Assembly (NCBI GenBank): GCA_028874795.1
Contig: JAPPHT010000010.1
Span: 1 to 64,000, forward strand
From: Chloroflexota bacterium
Lineage (GTDB): Bacteria > Chloroflexota > Dehalococcoidia > Lucifugimonadales > Australimonadaceae
Length of the DNA stretch: 64,000 nucleotides
Direction of reading: 5' to 3'
Numbering within the stretch: the first letter of the stretch is position 1; each line of letters opens with the position of its first letter. Positions 1-8,106 of the stretch are shown here, one piece after another. The notes under the pieces are model-generated. The model worked only from the letters and a program-made list of their open reading frames with translations, had not been told where the DNA came from and made no database searches. Both the position numbers and the translations under genes were made by a program.

Positions 1-230
1 CCCCCATGCTATGCTTCCGCAAGCCCCTGTGGGGACTTGTTCAGAGCATCCATAGTACAGTTGCTGCTGGGAGGCTCGGGTGTCATCTCCAGTCTCCACA
101 AGTAGAGTGGGCGGCGGGTACGAAGCGCCTGGATCGGCGGCGCCTGCGTGTCCGGCGTGGCCGAGTAAGGCGTGAGGATACGGGACAGACCCCGGAGAAA
201 GCCGGGTGGAACACAAAGGAGGAGTCAGTC

Positions 231-368
231 ATGGATGCGGCACAGTTGATCTCGGCATTCGCAACGTTGACGGTCGCAGTCGGTGCCCTTCTGGTCTCGG
301 TGGGCGTGCTGATACTCGTCGTGAAGCTTGGCTCTGCGATTGAGAAGATGGGTGGAAGTGGGCAATAG
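231..368 (+). CDS. Small single-span membrane protein, unknown function
   Basis: A 45-residue protein. The start is chosen at the ATG at 231 because a strong AAAGGAGGA ribosome site lies just upstream (about 216-224); the longer frame upstream has no such support. Residues 5-33 form one continuous hydrophobic stretch rich in Val, Leu, Ala and Gly, followed by a short polar tail (KLGSAIEKMGG), so it should sit in the cytoplasmic membrane with one helix. It stands alone, convergent with the amidohydrolase gene. No family recognised; a role as a membrane microprotein is inference. Confidence 0.55.
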   Translation: MDAAQLISAFATLTVAVGALLVSVGVLILVVKLGSAIEKMGGSGQ

Positions 369-406
369 CGACGCCCTGGTCGGGGTACCTCTCTTCCCGT
401 AGGGCG

Positions 407-1438
407 CTACAGACCATAGAGCCTGCGGGGGTTGTCGTCGAGGATCTTCTCGACCGTGCTCGGGGCGAGCCTTCCCTCCTCCCGCAGGCGCTGCATCGCC
501 AGGATCTCGGACGACGTGTCGTCGTGGCCGTAGTCCGTGCCGATGATGATGTTGTCGTCGCCGGCCGTCTCGATGACGTACTCCAGGTCGTCCGTGGTCT
601 GGCAGGCGACGTACATGCGGTTCTCGCGCATCAGCGCGGCGCCGGGGAACTCGCGTCCGCTGTTGCCGAACCGGATCGACAGGTCGTTCATCACGTACGG
701 CACCCATTGGGAGCTGACCTCGACGAAACACCAGTTCAGGTCCGGGAACTTCTCCGGCACGCGCCGCATCAGCAGGTTGTGGAAGACGCTGATCGGCGGC
801 AGCTTGAAGCGCAGGCCGTTCTCCTGCTGGTCCCACATCCCGAAATTGCCGTTCGATGCGTGGATGCAGATCGGCATGCCCAGCTTGCTCGCCTCCTCGT
901 ACAGGGGAAAGAAGTACGGATCGGTGAGGCTGAGCCCGGCCTCGCCCGCGCGCAGGTACACGCCGCACGCGCCGTGCTCCTTGCCGTAGTGGGCCTCCTC
1001 GATGGCCTGGTCGAGCCTGTAGACCGGGGCGATGACCGGCCAGCGGAGCCGCCCCCGTCCCATCCGCCAGATGTCGGCCATCCAGCGGTTGTAGCTGCGC
1101 GCCAGGGCGTAGTCCACCTCCGGCCGGGCGCTCAGCGGACGCAGGAAGAGGGTGGGGTAGAGCACCTGGATGTCCACGCCCAGCTCGTCCATGTGCGCGA
1201 GACGGGCCTCGACGCTCGCCATCTCGCGGGACTCGTCGCTCGTGCCTGTGCCCTCGTTGGTGTTGCGGATGAACGCGCGGCCCGTTGAGCGGTCGCCGAT
1301 CAGCCAGTAGCGCCGGACGGGAGCGTCCGGGTCGGTGGTGGCGACGCTCAGGGGACGGAACTCGCGGTCCTCGTTCCGCATGTAGTCCCAGGTGTGCTCG
1401 TTCTCGACGACGTGCGCGTCCGCATCGATTACCGCCAT
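407..1438 (-). CDS. Amidohydrolase family 2 (ACMSD-like) metal-dependent hydrolase
   Basis: A 343-residue TIM-barrel amidohydrolase of the ACMSD/COG2159 type, which hydrolyses or decarboxylates cyclic and aromatic acids using one divalent metal. The N-terminus has the metal-binding strand VIDADAHVVEN, where the usual HxH is read as D-A-H; a histidine strand (ICIHASNGN) lies mid-protein, and the C-terminal strand IIIGTDYGHDD carries the catalytic Asp. The start at 1438 follows GGAAGGAGGAAGG; the longer open frame upstream is not supported. A paralogue with the same DAD-x-HV signature begins at 62925. The substrate cannot be told from sequence. Confidence 0.88.
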   Translation of the reverse strand: MAVIDADAHVVENEHTWDYMRNEDREFRPLSVATTDPDAPVRRYWLIGDRSTGRAFIRNTNEGTGTSDESREMASVEARLAHMDELGVDIQVLYPTLFLRPLSARPEVDYALARSYNRWMADIWRMGRGRLRWPVIAPVYRLDQAIEEAHYGKEHGACGVYLRAGEAGLSLTDPYFFPLYEEASKLGMPICIHASNGNFGMWDQQENGLRFKLPPISVFHNLLMRRVPEKFPDLNWCFVEVSSQWVPYVMNDLSIRFGNSGREFPGAALMRENRMYVACQTTDDLEYVIETAGDDNIIIGTDYGHDDTSSEILAMQRLREEGRLAPSTVEKILDDNPRRLYGL

Positions 1439-1564
1439 CGTCCTTCCTCCTTCCCGCTCGCGCGGGCGTATCCAGCCTCCCCATCCTGTGCGACGGCACC
1501 AGCATAGGACTTCGGAGCCGTCAACGCGAGGCTTGGCGCTCTCCTGCGCTACACTGCGCCCGAC

Positions 1565-2875
1565 GTGAGTTTCGCCGCCGATCTCCACCTCCATTCCCCC
1601 TACGCCAGGGGGACCAGCCCCGCGCTCTCGCTGCAGACGCTCGCCGCATGGGCGGACATCAAGGGCGTGGACCTGCTCGCCTGCGGCGACTTCACCCACC
1701 CGGCCTGGCTCGCCGAGCTGAAGCGCAGCCTGCGCCCCGTTGACGACGACCTCTTCGAGCTCGCCACGCCCCCCGAGCCGCAAGACGTTCGAGGCCGCGG
1801 GCGTCCCGCAAGGTTCGTCCTCGGAACGGAGGTCAGCTGCGTCTACACGCAGGACGGACGAGGCCGACGCCTGCACCTGCTCATCCTCGCCCCGGACTTC
1901 GATGCGGTTGACGGCATCTGCCGCGCCTTTGCCCCGCATGGCTCCCTGGCATCGGACGGGCGCCCCATGCTGCGCCTCTCCGCTCGGGACGTCGTCGAGG
2001 CCGTGCTCTCAGTGGACGCTCGATGTGAGGTCGTCCCCGCGCACGCCTGGACGCCGTGGTACGCCATCTTCGGCTCGAAGAGCGGCTTCGACTCGCTGGA
2101 CGACTGCTTCGGCGACATGGCGGGGCACGTCCATGCGATCGAGACCGGCCTCTCCAGCGACCCTGAGATGAACTGGCGCGTCCCGGACCTGGACGATCGG
2201 ACGCTCGTCTCGTTCTCGGACGCCCACTCCGCCCAGCGACTGGGACGCGAGCTCACGGTCTTCGCCGGCGAACCCGGGTATGGCGCGCTCGTCGAGGCGC
2301 TGAGAGCGGACAGCGTGGAGTGGACGGCGGAGTTCGATCCCCAGGAGGGCAAGTACCACCACGACGGCCACCGCAAGTGCGGCGTCAACCTCCCACCGGA
2401 CGCGCACGACGGACGATGCCCGGCGTGCGGGCGCAAGCTCACGCTCGGCGTCCTGAACCGCGTCCAGTCGCTCGCGGGACGTCCCCCGGAGCCGCTCGCC
2501 GCGGATGCGGACGGCGTACTGCGCGGAACGGAGAGCGAACGCCCGCCGTTCCGTCGCCTTGTACCGCTCGCGGAGATCGTCGCCGAGGCGCTGGGGTACG
2601 GCCTCGCGAGCAAGGCCGTGCAGCGGGTCTGTCGCGACCTTGCCGCGCGCGTCGGCACTGAGCTGCACGTCCTGACCGCCGCAGAGGCGTCGGAGATAGA
2701 ACGCGCCGCGGGTGAGCGGGTCGCTGAAGGAGTCATGCGCGCGCGGCTCGGAAGGGTGCGCGTCAGGCCCGGTTTCGACGGGGAGTACGGCGTCGTGCGA
2801 CTCTGGGACGACGACACGGGGACGTTGACAGGCGGGCAGGGCGCGACGGAGCATCATGCAGCGGAAGACAACTGA
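1565..2875 (+). CDS. EndoQ-like PHP-family endonuclease
   Basis: A 436-residue protein that opens with the PHP metal motif ADLHLHSPYARG and continues with GDFTHPAWL, both typical of the EndoQ/TIGR00375 family. A second metal segment is VPAHAWTPWY and a later one is SFSDAHS. A four-Cys zinc ribbon follows (KCGVNL, then CPACGRKL, about residues 278-298), and then a helical tail. EndoQ cuts DNA 5' to deaminated bases such as uracil and hypoxanthine; it was described in archaea and occurs in scattered bacteria. The start is GTG at 1565, close to the divergent amidohydrolase. It is a likely DNA-repair enzyme, not part of the downstream catabolic run. Confidence 0.8.
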   Translation: MSFAADLHLHSPYARGTSPALSLQTLAAWADIKGVDLLACGDFTHPAWLAELKRSLRPVDDDLFELATPPEPQDVRGRGRPARFVLGTEVSCVYTQDGRGRRLHLLILAPDFDAVDGICRAFAPHGSLASDGRPMLRLSARDVVEAVLSVDARCEVVPAHAWTPWYAIFGSKSGFDSLDDCFGDMAGHVHAIETGLSSDPEMNWRVPDLDDRTLVSFSDAHSAQRLGRELTVFAGEPGYGALVEALRADSVEWTAEFDPQEGKYHHDGHRKCGVNLPPDAHDGRCPACGRKLTLGVLNRVQSLAGRPPEPLAADADGVLRGTESERPPFRRLVPLAEIVAEALGYGLASKAVQRVCRDLAARVGTELHVLTAAEASEIERAAGERVAEGVMRARLGRVRVRPGFDGEYGVVRLWDDDTGTLTGGQGATEHHAAEDN

Positions 2876-2913
2876 GAAGAGCGTTGCGTCGAACGGGTTG
2901 ATTTGGAGTAGGC

Positions 2914-3168
2914 ATGGCAATGGCCGATGACGTCATCACGATGGAAGAGATAGGGAAGGTCTATGAGGTGACCGACGAGCTCGGCATAGACCGTGAGGAC
3001 CTCAATATCGAACTGGGGAAGGAGGACCCCGGCTCATGGAGCAGGGCGCCCGGCGGCATGATGCGGCGCGAGGTGATCGCCATCACGCTGCCGCTCTCGA
3101 CTCCGCTGGACGAGTGGCTGGCCGTGCTCGAGGCCGGACTCCGCGAGTTGCTGGAGGAGGAGCGATGA
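2914..3168 (+). CDS. Small acidic protein, unknown function
   Basis: An 84-residue soluble, acidic protein. I do not recognise a family. The C-terminal half (TLPLSTPLDEWLAVLEAGLRELLEEE) is predicted amphipathic helix. Its TGA overlaps the ATG of the lyase gene at 3165 (ATGA), so the two are likely translated together and this may be an accessory or regulatory partner of that lyase. The start at 2914 has only a weak GGAG upstream; a second Met lies two codons in. Confidence 0.5.
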   Translation: MAMADDVITMEEIGKVYEVTDELGIDREDLNIELGKEDPGSWSRAPGGMMRREVIAITLPLSTPLDEWLAVLEAGLRELLEEER

Positions 3169-4016
3169 GAACGACGACGCGCCTGCGCGAACTGCTCACC
3201 GGAGAGCGGATGCTGCTCGCGCCATTCACGTACGACGGCTTCACGGCGCGCATCGCCCAGGAGGCGGGCTTCGATGCCGTCTACATGTCCGGGTTCGCGA
3301 CGTCGATGTCCAGGGGACTCCCGGACGTGGGCCTCCTCACGCAGACGGAGATGGTGCAGAACGCCGCGAGCATCGCCGCGGTCGTCGACGTGCCCGTCGT
3401 TGCCGACGCAGACACCGGCTACGGCAACGCCATCAACGTCCACCGCACCATCCGCGAGTACGAGCGGGCAGGCGTGGCGGGGGTCCACGTTGAGGACCAG
3501 GTTGCGCCGAAGAAGTGCGGCTTCTTCGAGGGCAAACAGGTCATCGACATGGACGAGGCGGCGTTGAAGATACGCGCCGCCGTCGAGGCGCGCTCCGACG
3601 ACGACTTCGTGATCATCGCGCGCACCGACGCGCTTGCAGTGAACGGCTGGGACGACGTGGAGCGCCGTTGCCGCGCCTTCGTAGACGCCGGCGCTGACCT
3701 CGTCTTCGTGGACGGCATACGCACCGGCGACGACCTCCGGGAGTTCGCGGGGCGTCTGGGCGACCTCCCCCGCATGTACAACGGCGAGCTTCCGCCGGAC
3801 GAGGTTGAGGCGCTCGGGTTCAGGTTCCAGATACACCGTGGGCCCATCTTCTCGCTCTATCCCATCATCAAGGAGATGATGGTGGAGCTCCGGGAGAGCG
3901 GGCGCATATCGGCGATCGATCGCTACGGCTCCGGCGGGGAGCTGCGCACGTCCATCGCGGATGCGCTCGGCCTCGGCGCGATCACGGAGATGGAACAGCG
4001 CTACGCCGTGCGATGA
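3165..4016 (+). CDS. Isocitrate lyase/PEP mutase family C-C lyase
   Basis: A 283-residue (alpha/beta)8 protein of the ICL/PEPM superfamily, the group of 2-methylisocitrate lyase, oxaloacetate hydrolase and carboxyPEP mutase. The metal motif ADADTGYG is at about residues 79-86, the strand HVEDQ is present, and the catalytic loop reads KKCGFFEGKQ at about 112-121. The loop Cys needed for lyase activity is present, although KKCGH is here KKCGF. It would cleave a 2-hydroxy di- or tricarboxylate into succinate, pyruvate or glyoxylate-type products. The start at 3165 overlaps the upstream stop and follows GGAGGAGG. Confidence 0.85.
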   Translation: MRTTTRLRELLTGERMLLAPFTYDGFTARIAQEAGFDAVYMSGFATSMSRGLPDVGLLTQTEMVQNAASIAAVVDVPVVADADTGYGNAINVHRTIREYERAGVAGVHVEDQVAPKKCGFFEGKQVIDMDEAALKIRAAVEARSDDDFVIIARTDALAVNGWDDVERRCRAFVDAGADLVFVDGIRTGDDLREFAGRLGDLPRMYNGELPPDEVEALGFRFQIHRGPIFSLYPIIKEMMVELRESGRISAIDRYGSGGELRTSIADALGLGAITEMEQRYAVR

Positions 4017-4041
4017 TGCGCGCGGCGGCAGGAGTAAGGAC

Positions 4042-4449
4042 ATGAGCGGGATAACGCTGGAAGACGCGAACAAGGTCATCGCAGCCGCGATCGCCAAATC
4101 GCAGGAACTTGGGTTCACGATGGCGATAGCGGTGGTCGATCTGCAGACCAGCCTCGTCGCCTCGGCTCGCATGGACGGCACCAACCCGTTCACGCCGGAC
4201 GTCGTGCGGGGGAAGGCTGTCGCAACGGCCGTGACGAAGGGCACGCCCAGCGGCGTGGCGGCGGGCCGGTTCCCGCAGGGACTGCTCGACAACGTGCGGG
4301 ACCTCTACGGAGGGCGCGTCACGTGGGTGCAGGGCGCGGTGCCGCTCTTCAAGAACGGAGAACTGGTGGGTGCGGTCGGAGCGGGCGGCGGCCCGCCGGA
4401 TAAGGACGAGGAGGTCGCGCAGGCCGGCGCGGATGCGCTTGCGGGATAG
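4042..4449 (+). CDS. GlcG/HbpS family protein
   Basis: A 135-residue protein matching the GlcG/HbpS (Haem_degrading, PF03928) fold: ITLEDANKVIAAAIAKSQELGF, then the strand MAIAVVDL and the conserved helix KAVATAVTKGTPSG, ending in a Gly-rich GAVGAGGGPPDKDEE loop. Members bind small ligands or haem and often lie in operons for glycolate, propanediol or other organic acids. It starts 25 bp after the lyase gene with GGAGTAAGG upstream, so it is probably in the same operon. Its biochemical role is not defined by sequence. Confidence 0.82.
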   Translation: MSGITLEDANKVIAAAIAKSQELGFTMAIAVVDLQTSLVASARMDGTNPFTPDVVRGKAVATAVTKGTPSGVAAGRFPQGLLDNVRDLYGGRVTWVQGAVPLFKNGELVGAVGAGGGPPDKDEEVAQAGADALAG

Positions 4450-4500
4450 CGGTATAGTACCTATCACTCGCAGGATGGTATCCCTGCATCGGAGAACGCG

Positions 4501-4785
4501 ATGGCAGCGCTAACCCACGGCAGGTTGGAAGAGGCGGCAGCAAGGGCGCGGGCGAGGGCCGAGGTGCTCCGGGAATACCTCGAGTACGTCTACCGGGTGC
4601 GGCCCGGAGAGATGGGCATGCTCACGTGCAACGAGGGCGAGACTACCCGCGACGTGCGCCGGAACCTGACGCTTGCGGCGATGGTTGCGGGGGAGCCCAT
4701 CGGCATCGCTCTCAGGCGAAGACCGAGGGCTGTCTGTTTCTGGCTGGAGAGGCGCGGCCGGGGGAGGCCCCGCAGAGCCGGATGA
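4501..4785 (+). CDS. Small basic protein, unknown function
   Basis: A 94-residue Arg-rich protein with an alanine/arginine helix at residues 8-30 followed by a short mixed region (MGMLTCNEGETTRDVRRNLTLAAM). No family recognised. A TATAGT box at 4453-4458 could be its -10. The stop TGA at 4783-4785 overlaps the ATG of the CoA-transferase at 4782, which argues that it is translated and coupled to that gene. The alternative is a chance frame upstream of the transferase. Confidence 0.45.
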   Translation: MAALTHGRLEEAAARARARAEVLREYLEYVYRVRPGEMGMLTCNEGETTRDVRRNLTLAAMVAGEPIGIALRRRPRAVCFWLERRGRGRPRRAG

Positions 4786-6014
4786 ACGCCCTCGAAGGAC
4801 TCCGCGTCGTAGACCTCACCACCATCGTCTCCGGCCCCTATGCCGCCGCCATCCTCGCCGACCTCGGCGCGGACGTGGTCAAGGTCGAACCTCCCGGCGG
4901 CGAGAACGCCCGCCACTTCCGCGACGATCCGTCGCTGGTCATGGGTTCGCTCACGCCCCACGTCATGAACCTCCAGCGCAACAAGCGCGGCATGGTGGTG
5001 GACCTCCGCAGCGAGGGCGGCAGGGAGGTACTGGAGGGCCTCGTCCGCTGGGCGGACGTCGTGATCGACAACTACCGCCCCGGCGTGACGGCGCGGCTCG
5101 GCGTCGACTACCCGTCGCTCAGGGCGCTCAACCCGCGCGTCGTCGCCTGCTCCATCACCGGCTACGGCCTCACCGGCCCCGGACGCGACCGCGCGGCGCT
5201 CGACGCCACTGTCCAGGCGTTCGCCGGCGTGATGGGCATGACCGGCGACCCCGACGGCTCGCCCGTGCGCGCGGGCCCGCTCTACGGCGACCTCTGCGCT
5301 GGCATGGCCGGGGCGCTCGGCATACTCGCGGCGCTCGCGGCGCGCGAGCGCACCGGCGAGGGACAGCATGTGGACATCTCCATGCTGGACGTGCAGATGT
5401 CGCTCATCAACTACCACGCCGTCATGCACCTCATGTCCGGCATCCCCACGCCGCGCACCGGCAACGAGATGAAGCTGCACGTGCCCTACAACGCCTACCA
5501 GGCCACCGGCGGCTGGATCTTCATCGCCGTCAGCACCGACCCGCACTGGAAGGTGTTGGTCGAGACGCTCAACGCGCCGGAGGCCGGACTGGAGGGCGCG
5601 GCCCGCCAAGCTGCCGGGTCCCTGCGGGACGAGGCCCTCACCACGAGGGCAGGGCGCATCGCCAACCGCGACCGCATCAACGCCGCGCTGGAGACCGTCG
5701 TTGCCGCCCGGTCCCGCGACGAGTGGGTCGGCATGCTCGCCTCCGCTGGCATCCCCGTCGCCCCAGTGAACACCCTGGACGAAGCCGTCCAGGACGCGCA
5801 GGTGCGTTCCCGCGGCATGATCGTGGAGGTCGAGCACCCGGAGGGCGGCGTCTATGAGGCGACCGGCAACCCGTTCAAGCTCTCAGCCGCCGGTGAGGAG
5901 CGATTCACGCCGCCCCCGACGCTCGGACAGCACACGACCGAGGTGCTGCGCGACGTCCTCGGCTACGACGACGAGCGTATCGCTGGCCTCTACGCTGACG
6001 GCAGCGTCGCCTGA
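4782..6014 (+). CDS. CaiB/BaiF class III CoA-transferase
   Basis: A 410-residue family III CoA-transferase, which moves CoA between carboxylic acids through an aspartyl-CoA intermediate. The N-terminus LEGLRVVDLTTIVSGPYAAAILADLGADVVKVEPP is diagnostic; the region around YGDLCAGMAGALG holds the expected catalytic Asp (about residue 169). The C-terminal domain (GIPVAPVNTLDEAVQDAQVRSRGM) is also typical. The full length is present. The start at 4782 overlaps the preceding stop. It is followed by an acyl-CoA dehydrogenase, so it probably activates the acid that feeds that enzyme. Confidence 0.92.
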   Translation: MNALEGLRVVDLTTIVSGPYAAAILADLGADVVKVEPPGGENARHFRDDPSLVMGSLTPHVMNLQRNKRGMVVDLRSEGGREVLEGLVRWADVVIDNYRPGVTARLGVDYPSLRALNPRVVACSITGYGLTGPGRDRAALDATVQAFAGVMGMTGDPDGSPVRAGPLYGDLCAGMAGALGILAALAARERTGEGQHVDISMLDVQMSLINYHAVMHLMSGIPTPRTGNEMKLHVPYNAYQATGGWIFIAVSTDPHWKVLVETLNAPEAGLEGAARQAAGSLRDEALTTRAGRIANRDRINAALETVVAARSRDEWVGMLASAGIPVAPVNTLDEAVQDAQVRSRGMIVEVEHPEGGVYEATGNPFKLSAAGEERFTPPPTLGQHTTEVLRDVLGYDDERIAGLYADGSVA

Positions 6015-6136
6015 GGAGTCTCCTGGCAAGAGGCATCCACCCCCTGGTTCGTCACCCCCCCGGTCCTGTCTATCCTGTCCATCGATGTTGATTCCCCCCG
6101 CTTGACACGCCGTCGCGCGCCCTGTCCAATCCCGCC

Positions 6137-7300
6137 ATGCTGCTGGAACAACAACCCGACACGCTGAACGACATCCGGATCGCCGTCCGCGACGTCTGCA
6201 GGAAGTACGACGGCGCGTACTGGCGCGCTCTCGAGAAGGACGGCTCATACCCCGAGGCGTTCGTCCGGGAGCTCACCGAGCTCGGCTGGCTCTCCGCGCT
6301 CATCCCGGAGGAGTTCGGAGGGGGCGGCATGACCGTCACCGAGGCGAGCGTCATCCTCGAGGAGATCAACCGCTCCGGCGGGGACTCCGCCGCCTGTCAC
6401 GCCCAGATGTACATCATGGGCGTCATCCTGCGCCACGGGAGCCCGGAGCAGCAGGCGCGCTACCTCCCCGGCATCGCCAGCGGCGACCTCCGACTGCAGG
6501 CGTTCGCCGTCACCGAACCCGACGCGGGTTCAGAGACGACCCGCATCTCCACGACCGCCGTCCGGAAGGGTGACAGGTACGTCGTCAACGGCCAGAAGAC
6601 CTTCATCTCCCGCGTCCAGCAGTCGGACCTCATGCTCCTGCTCGCCCGCACCACGCCTTACGAGGAGCTCACGAATAAGACAGAGGGACTCTCCGTTTTC
6701 GTCGTGGACATGCGGGAGGCGGGCGACAGCCTGCAGGTCAACCCGATCGAGATGACGTTCAACCGCCACACCAACCAGCTCTTCTTCGACAACCTGGAGG
6801 TCCCCGCTGAGAACCTCATCGGCGAGGAAGGGAAGGGCTTCCGCTACATCATCGACTCCTGGAACGCCGAGCGCATCCTCATCGCCGCCGAGGCCATAGG
6901 CGACGCGCGCTTCTTCATCGAGCGCGCCGCCGCCTACGCCAGCGAGCGCGTCGTCTTCGGGCGTCCCATCGGCGCCAACCAGGGCGTGCAACTCCCCATC
7001 GCCCAGGCCTACGCTCACACCGAGGCCGCCGACCTCATGCGCTTCGACGCCGCCGCGAAGTTCGACCGCGGCGAGCGCTGCGGCGCCGAGGCCAACATGG
7101 CCAAGCTCCTCGCCTCCGAGGCCGCGTGGGAGGCGGGCAACGCGTGCCTCAACGCCCACGGCGGCTACGGCTTCGCGAAGGAGTACGACATCGAGCGCAA
7201 GTTCCGCGAGACCCGCCTCTTCATGACCGCCCCGGTCAACAACAACCTCGTGCTCGCGTACCTCGGGCAGAACGTCCTCGGCATGCCCCGGTCGTACTGA
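6137..7300 (+). CDS. Acyl-CoA dehydrogenase
   Basis: A 387-residue FAD acyl-CoA dehydrogenase. The N-terminal helical domain ends in GWLSALIPEEFGGGG; the middle beta domain has the FAD-binding AFAVTEPDAGSETT (about residues 120-133) and VNGQKTFIS; the C-terminal domain has GGYGFAKEYDIERKFRE. The usual catalytic Glu position lies in the final segment. It would oxidise an acyl-CoA to the 2-enoyl-CoA and pass electrons to ETF. It lies 122 bp after the CoA-transferase. Substrate unknown. Confidence 0.92.
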   Translation: MLLEQQPDTLNDIRIAVRDVCRKYDGAYWRALEKDGSYPEAFVRELTELGWLSALIPEEFGGGGMTVTEASVILEEINRSGGDSAACHAQMYIMGVILRHGSPEQQARYLPGIASGDLRLQAFAVTEPDAGSETTRISTTAVRKGDRYVVNGQKTFISRVQQSDLMLLLARTTPYEELTNKTEGLSVFVVDMREAGDSLQVNPIEMTFNRHTNQLFFDNLEVPAENLIGEEGKGFRYIIDSWNAERILIAAEAIGDARFFIERAAAYASERVVFGRPIGANQGVQLPIAQAYAHTEAADLMRFDAAAKFDRGERCGAEANMAKLLASEAAWEAGNACLNAHGGYGFAKEYDIERKFRETRLFMTAPVNNNLVLAYLGQNVLGMPRSY

Positions 7301-7336
7301 AAAGGCAGGCGTATACTGGCCTTCGGGGAGGCTGCC

Positions 7337-7918
7337 GTGCAGAACCGGTTCCACGTAACCATCCATGAAGACCCGTTCACGAAGGGATACTTCGCCCTCT
7401 GCGCGGAGGTGAAAGGGGTCAAGGGCGAGGGCAAGACTCCGCAGCTGGCCCAGTCGGCCTTGGTCGCCGCCCTGACCCGCGAACTGGAATCGCGGCGCGA
7501 CGCGGGAGTGAAAGAGGCCCCGCCTGGAGCCACGGTCACGACCGTAACGGTGGACGAGTCGTACCACGCGAAGGCCATCCGGTTCGAAGAGGACCGGATA
7601 CTGGAACAGGCCCGCCGGATACAGGAAGCGCGCAAGAAGGAGGCGACAGGCGAGGCGCCGCCATGGAAGGGTACCCTCCACAACGAGTTCACTGCCATCG
7701 TCGAATACGATGGGGATTGGTACGGGGCCTTCTGCCCTGAGGTGGGTGGAATAGGTCAAGGCAAGACGATTCCCGAAGCGATCGACAATCTGGCCGACGC
7801 CTGCGCCCTCTTGCTGATGGTCGACCGTGACAGTGGCCTCGCCCGTCCTGAGGACGACGAGGCGCCCATCCTGAAGAACGTCACTGTGTCGATCGGCGAA
7901 CGGGCGACCGTGGTATGA
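7337..7918 (+). CDS. Tandem-domain HicB-like antitoxin
   Basis: A 193-residue protein with two HicB-type domains in one chain: residues 1-50 (FHVTIHEDP..GYFALCAEVKGVKGEGKT..LAQSALVAALTREL) and about 113-160 (FTAIVEYDGDWYGAFCPEVGGIGQGKTIPEAIDNLADACALLL). A charged coiled linker (EEDRILEQARRIQEARKKEA) joins them. HicB normally has one such domain plus a DNA-binding tail; no clear HTH or RHH tail is seen. The start is GTG at 7337 with GGGGAGG upstream, and a TATACT box at 7312-7317 could be its own -10. Its stop overlaps the HicA-like start. Confidence 0.8.
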   Translation: MQNRFHVTIHEDPFTKGYFALCAEVKGVKGEGKTPQLAQSALVAALTRELESRRDAGVKEAPPGATVTTVTVDESYHAKAIRFEEDRILEQARRIQEARKKEATGEAPPWKGTLHNEFTAIVEYDGDWYGAFCPEVGGIGQGKTIPEAIDNLADACALLLMVDRDSGLARPEDDEAPILKNVTVSIGERATVV

Positions 7919-8106
7919 AGCGAGGGGATGTCTTGAGGCATCTGGACAGATCGGACTGCATTCTCCTCCGAGAAGGGAGTGGCCACTCGATCTACAGGAA
8001 CATCCGCACAGGCGCACAAGCGCCCGTCCCGCGCCACAGTGAGATTGAGGACCATGTCGTCGCTCGGATCTGCAGACAACTGGGGATACCGAGGCCCGGT
8101 CGATGA
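7915..8106 (+). CDS. hicA: HicA-like mRNA interferase toxin
   Basis: A 63-residue double-stranded-RNA-binding-fold toxin of the HicA family. It has the GHSIY segment holding the catalytic His (usually G-S/G-H-xx-Y), followed by VPRHSEIEDHVVARICRQLGI, the conserved C-terminal half. It should cleave mRNA when not held by HicB. It overlaps the antitoxin gene by 4 bp (ATGA at 7915) and the following CitE-type gene by 4 bp (ATGA at 8103). The antitoxin-first order is the reverse of the most common hicAB order but is known. Confidence 0.8.
   Translation: MKRGDVLRHLDRSDCILLREGSGHSIYRNIRTGAQAPVPRHSEIEDHVVARICRQLGIPRPGR

Noticed and set aside
225..1505. A 426-codon open frame on the - strand overlapping the amidohydrolase
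   Set aside because: Arg/Pro/Gly-rich composition without domain marks; it is the shifted frame of the amidohydrolase gene, which has clear motifs and a ribosome site.
2961..4292. A 443-codon - strand frame across the lyase and GlcG genes
   Set aside because: Antisense shadow in GC-rich DNA; the + strand genes have family motifs.
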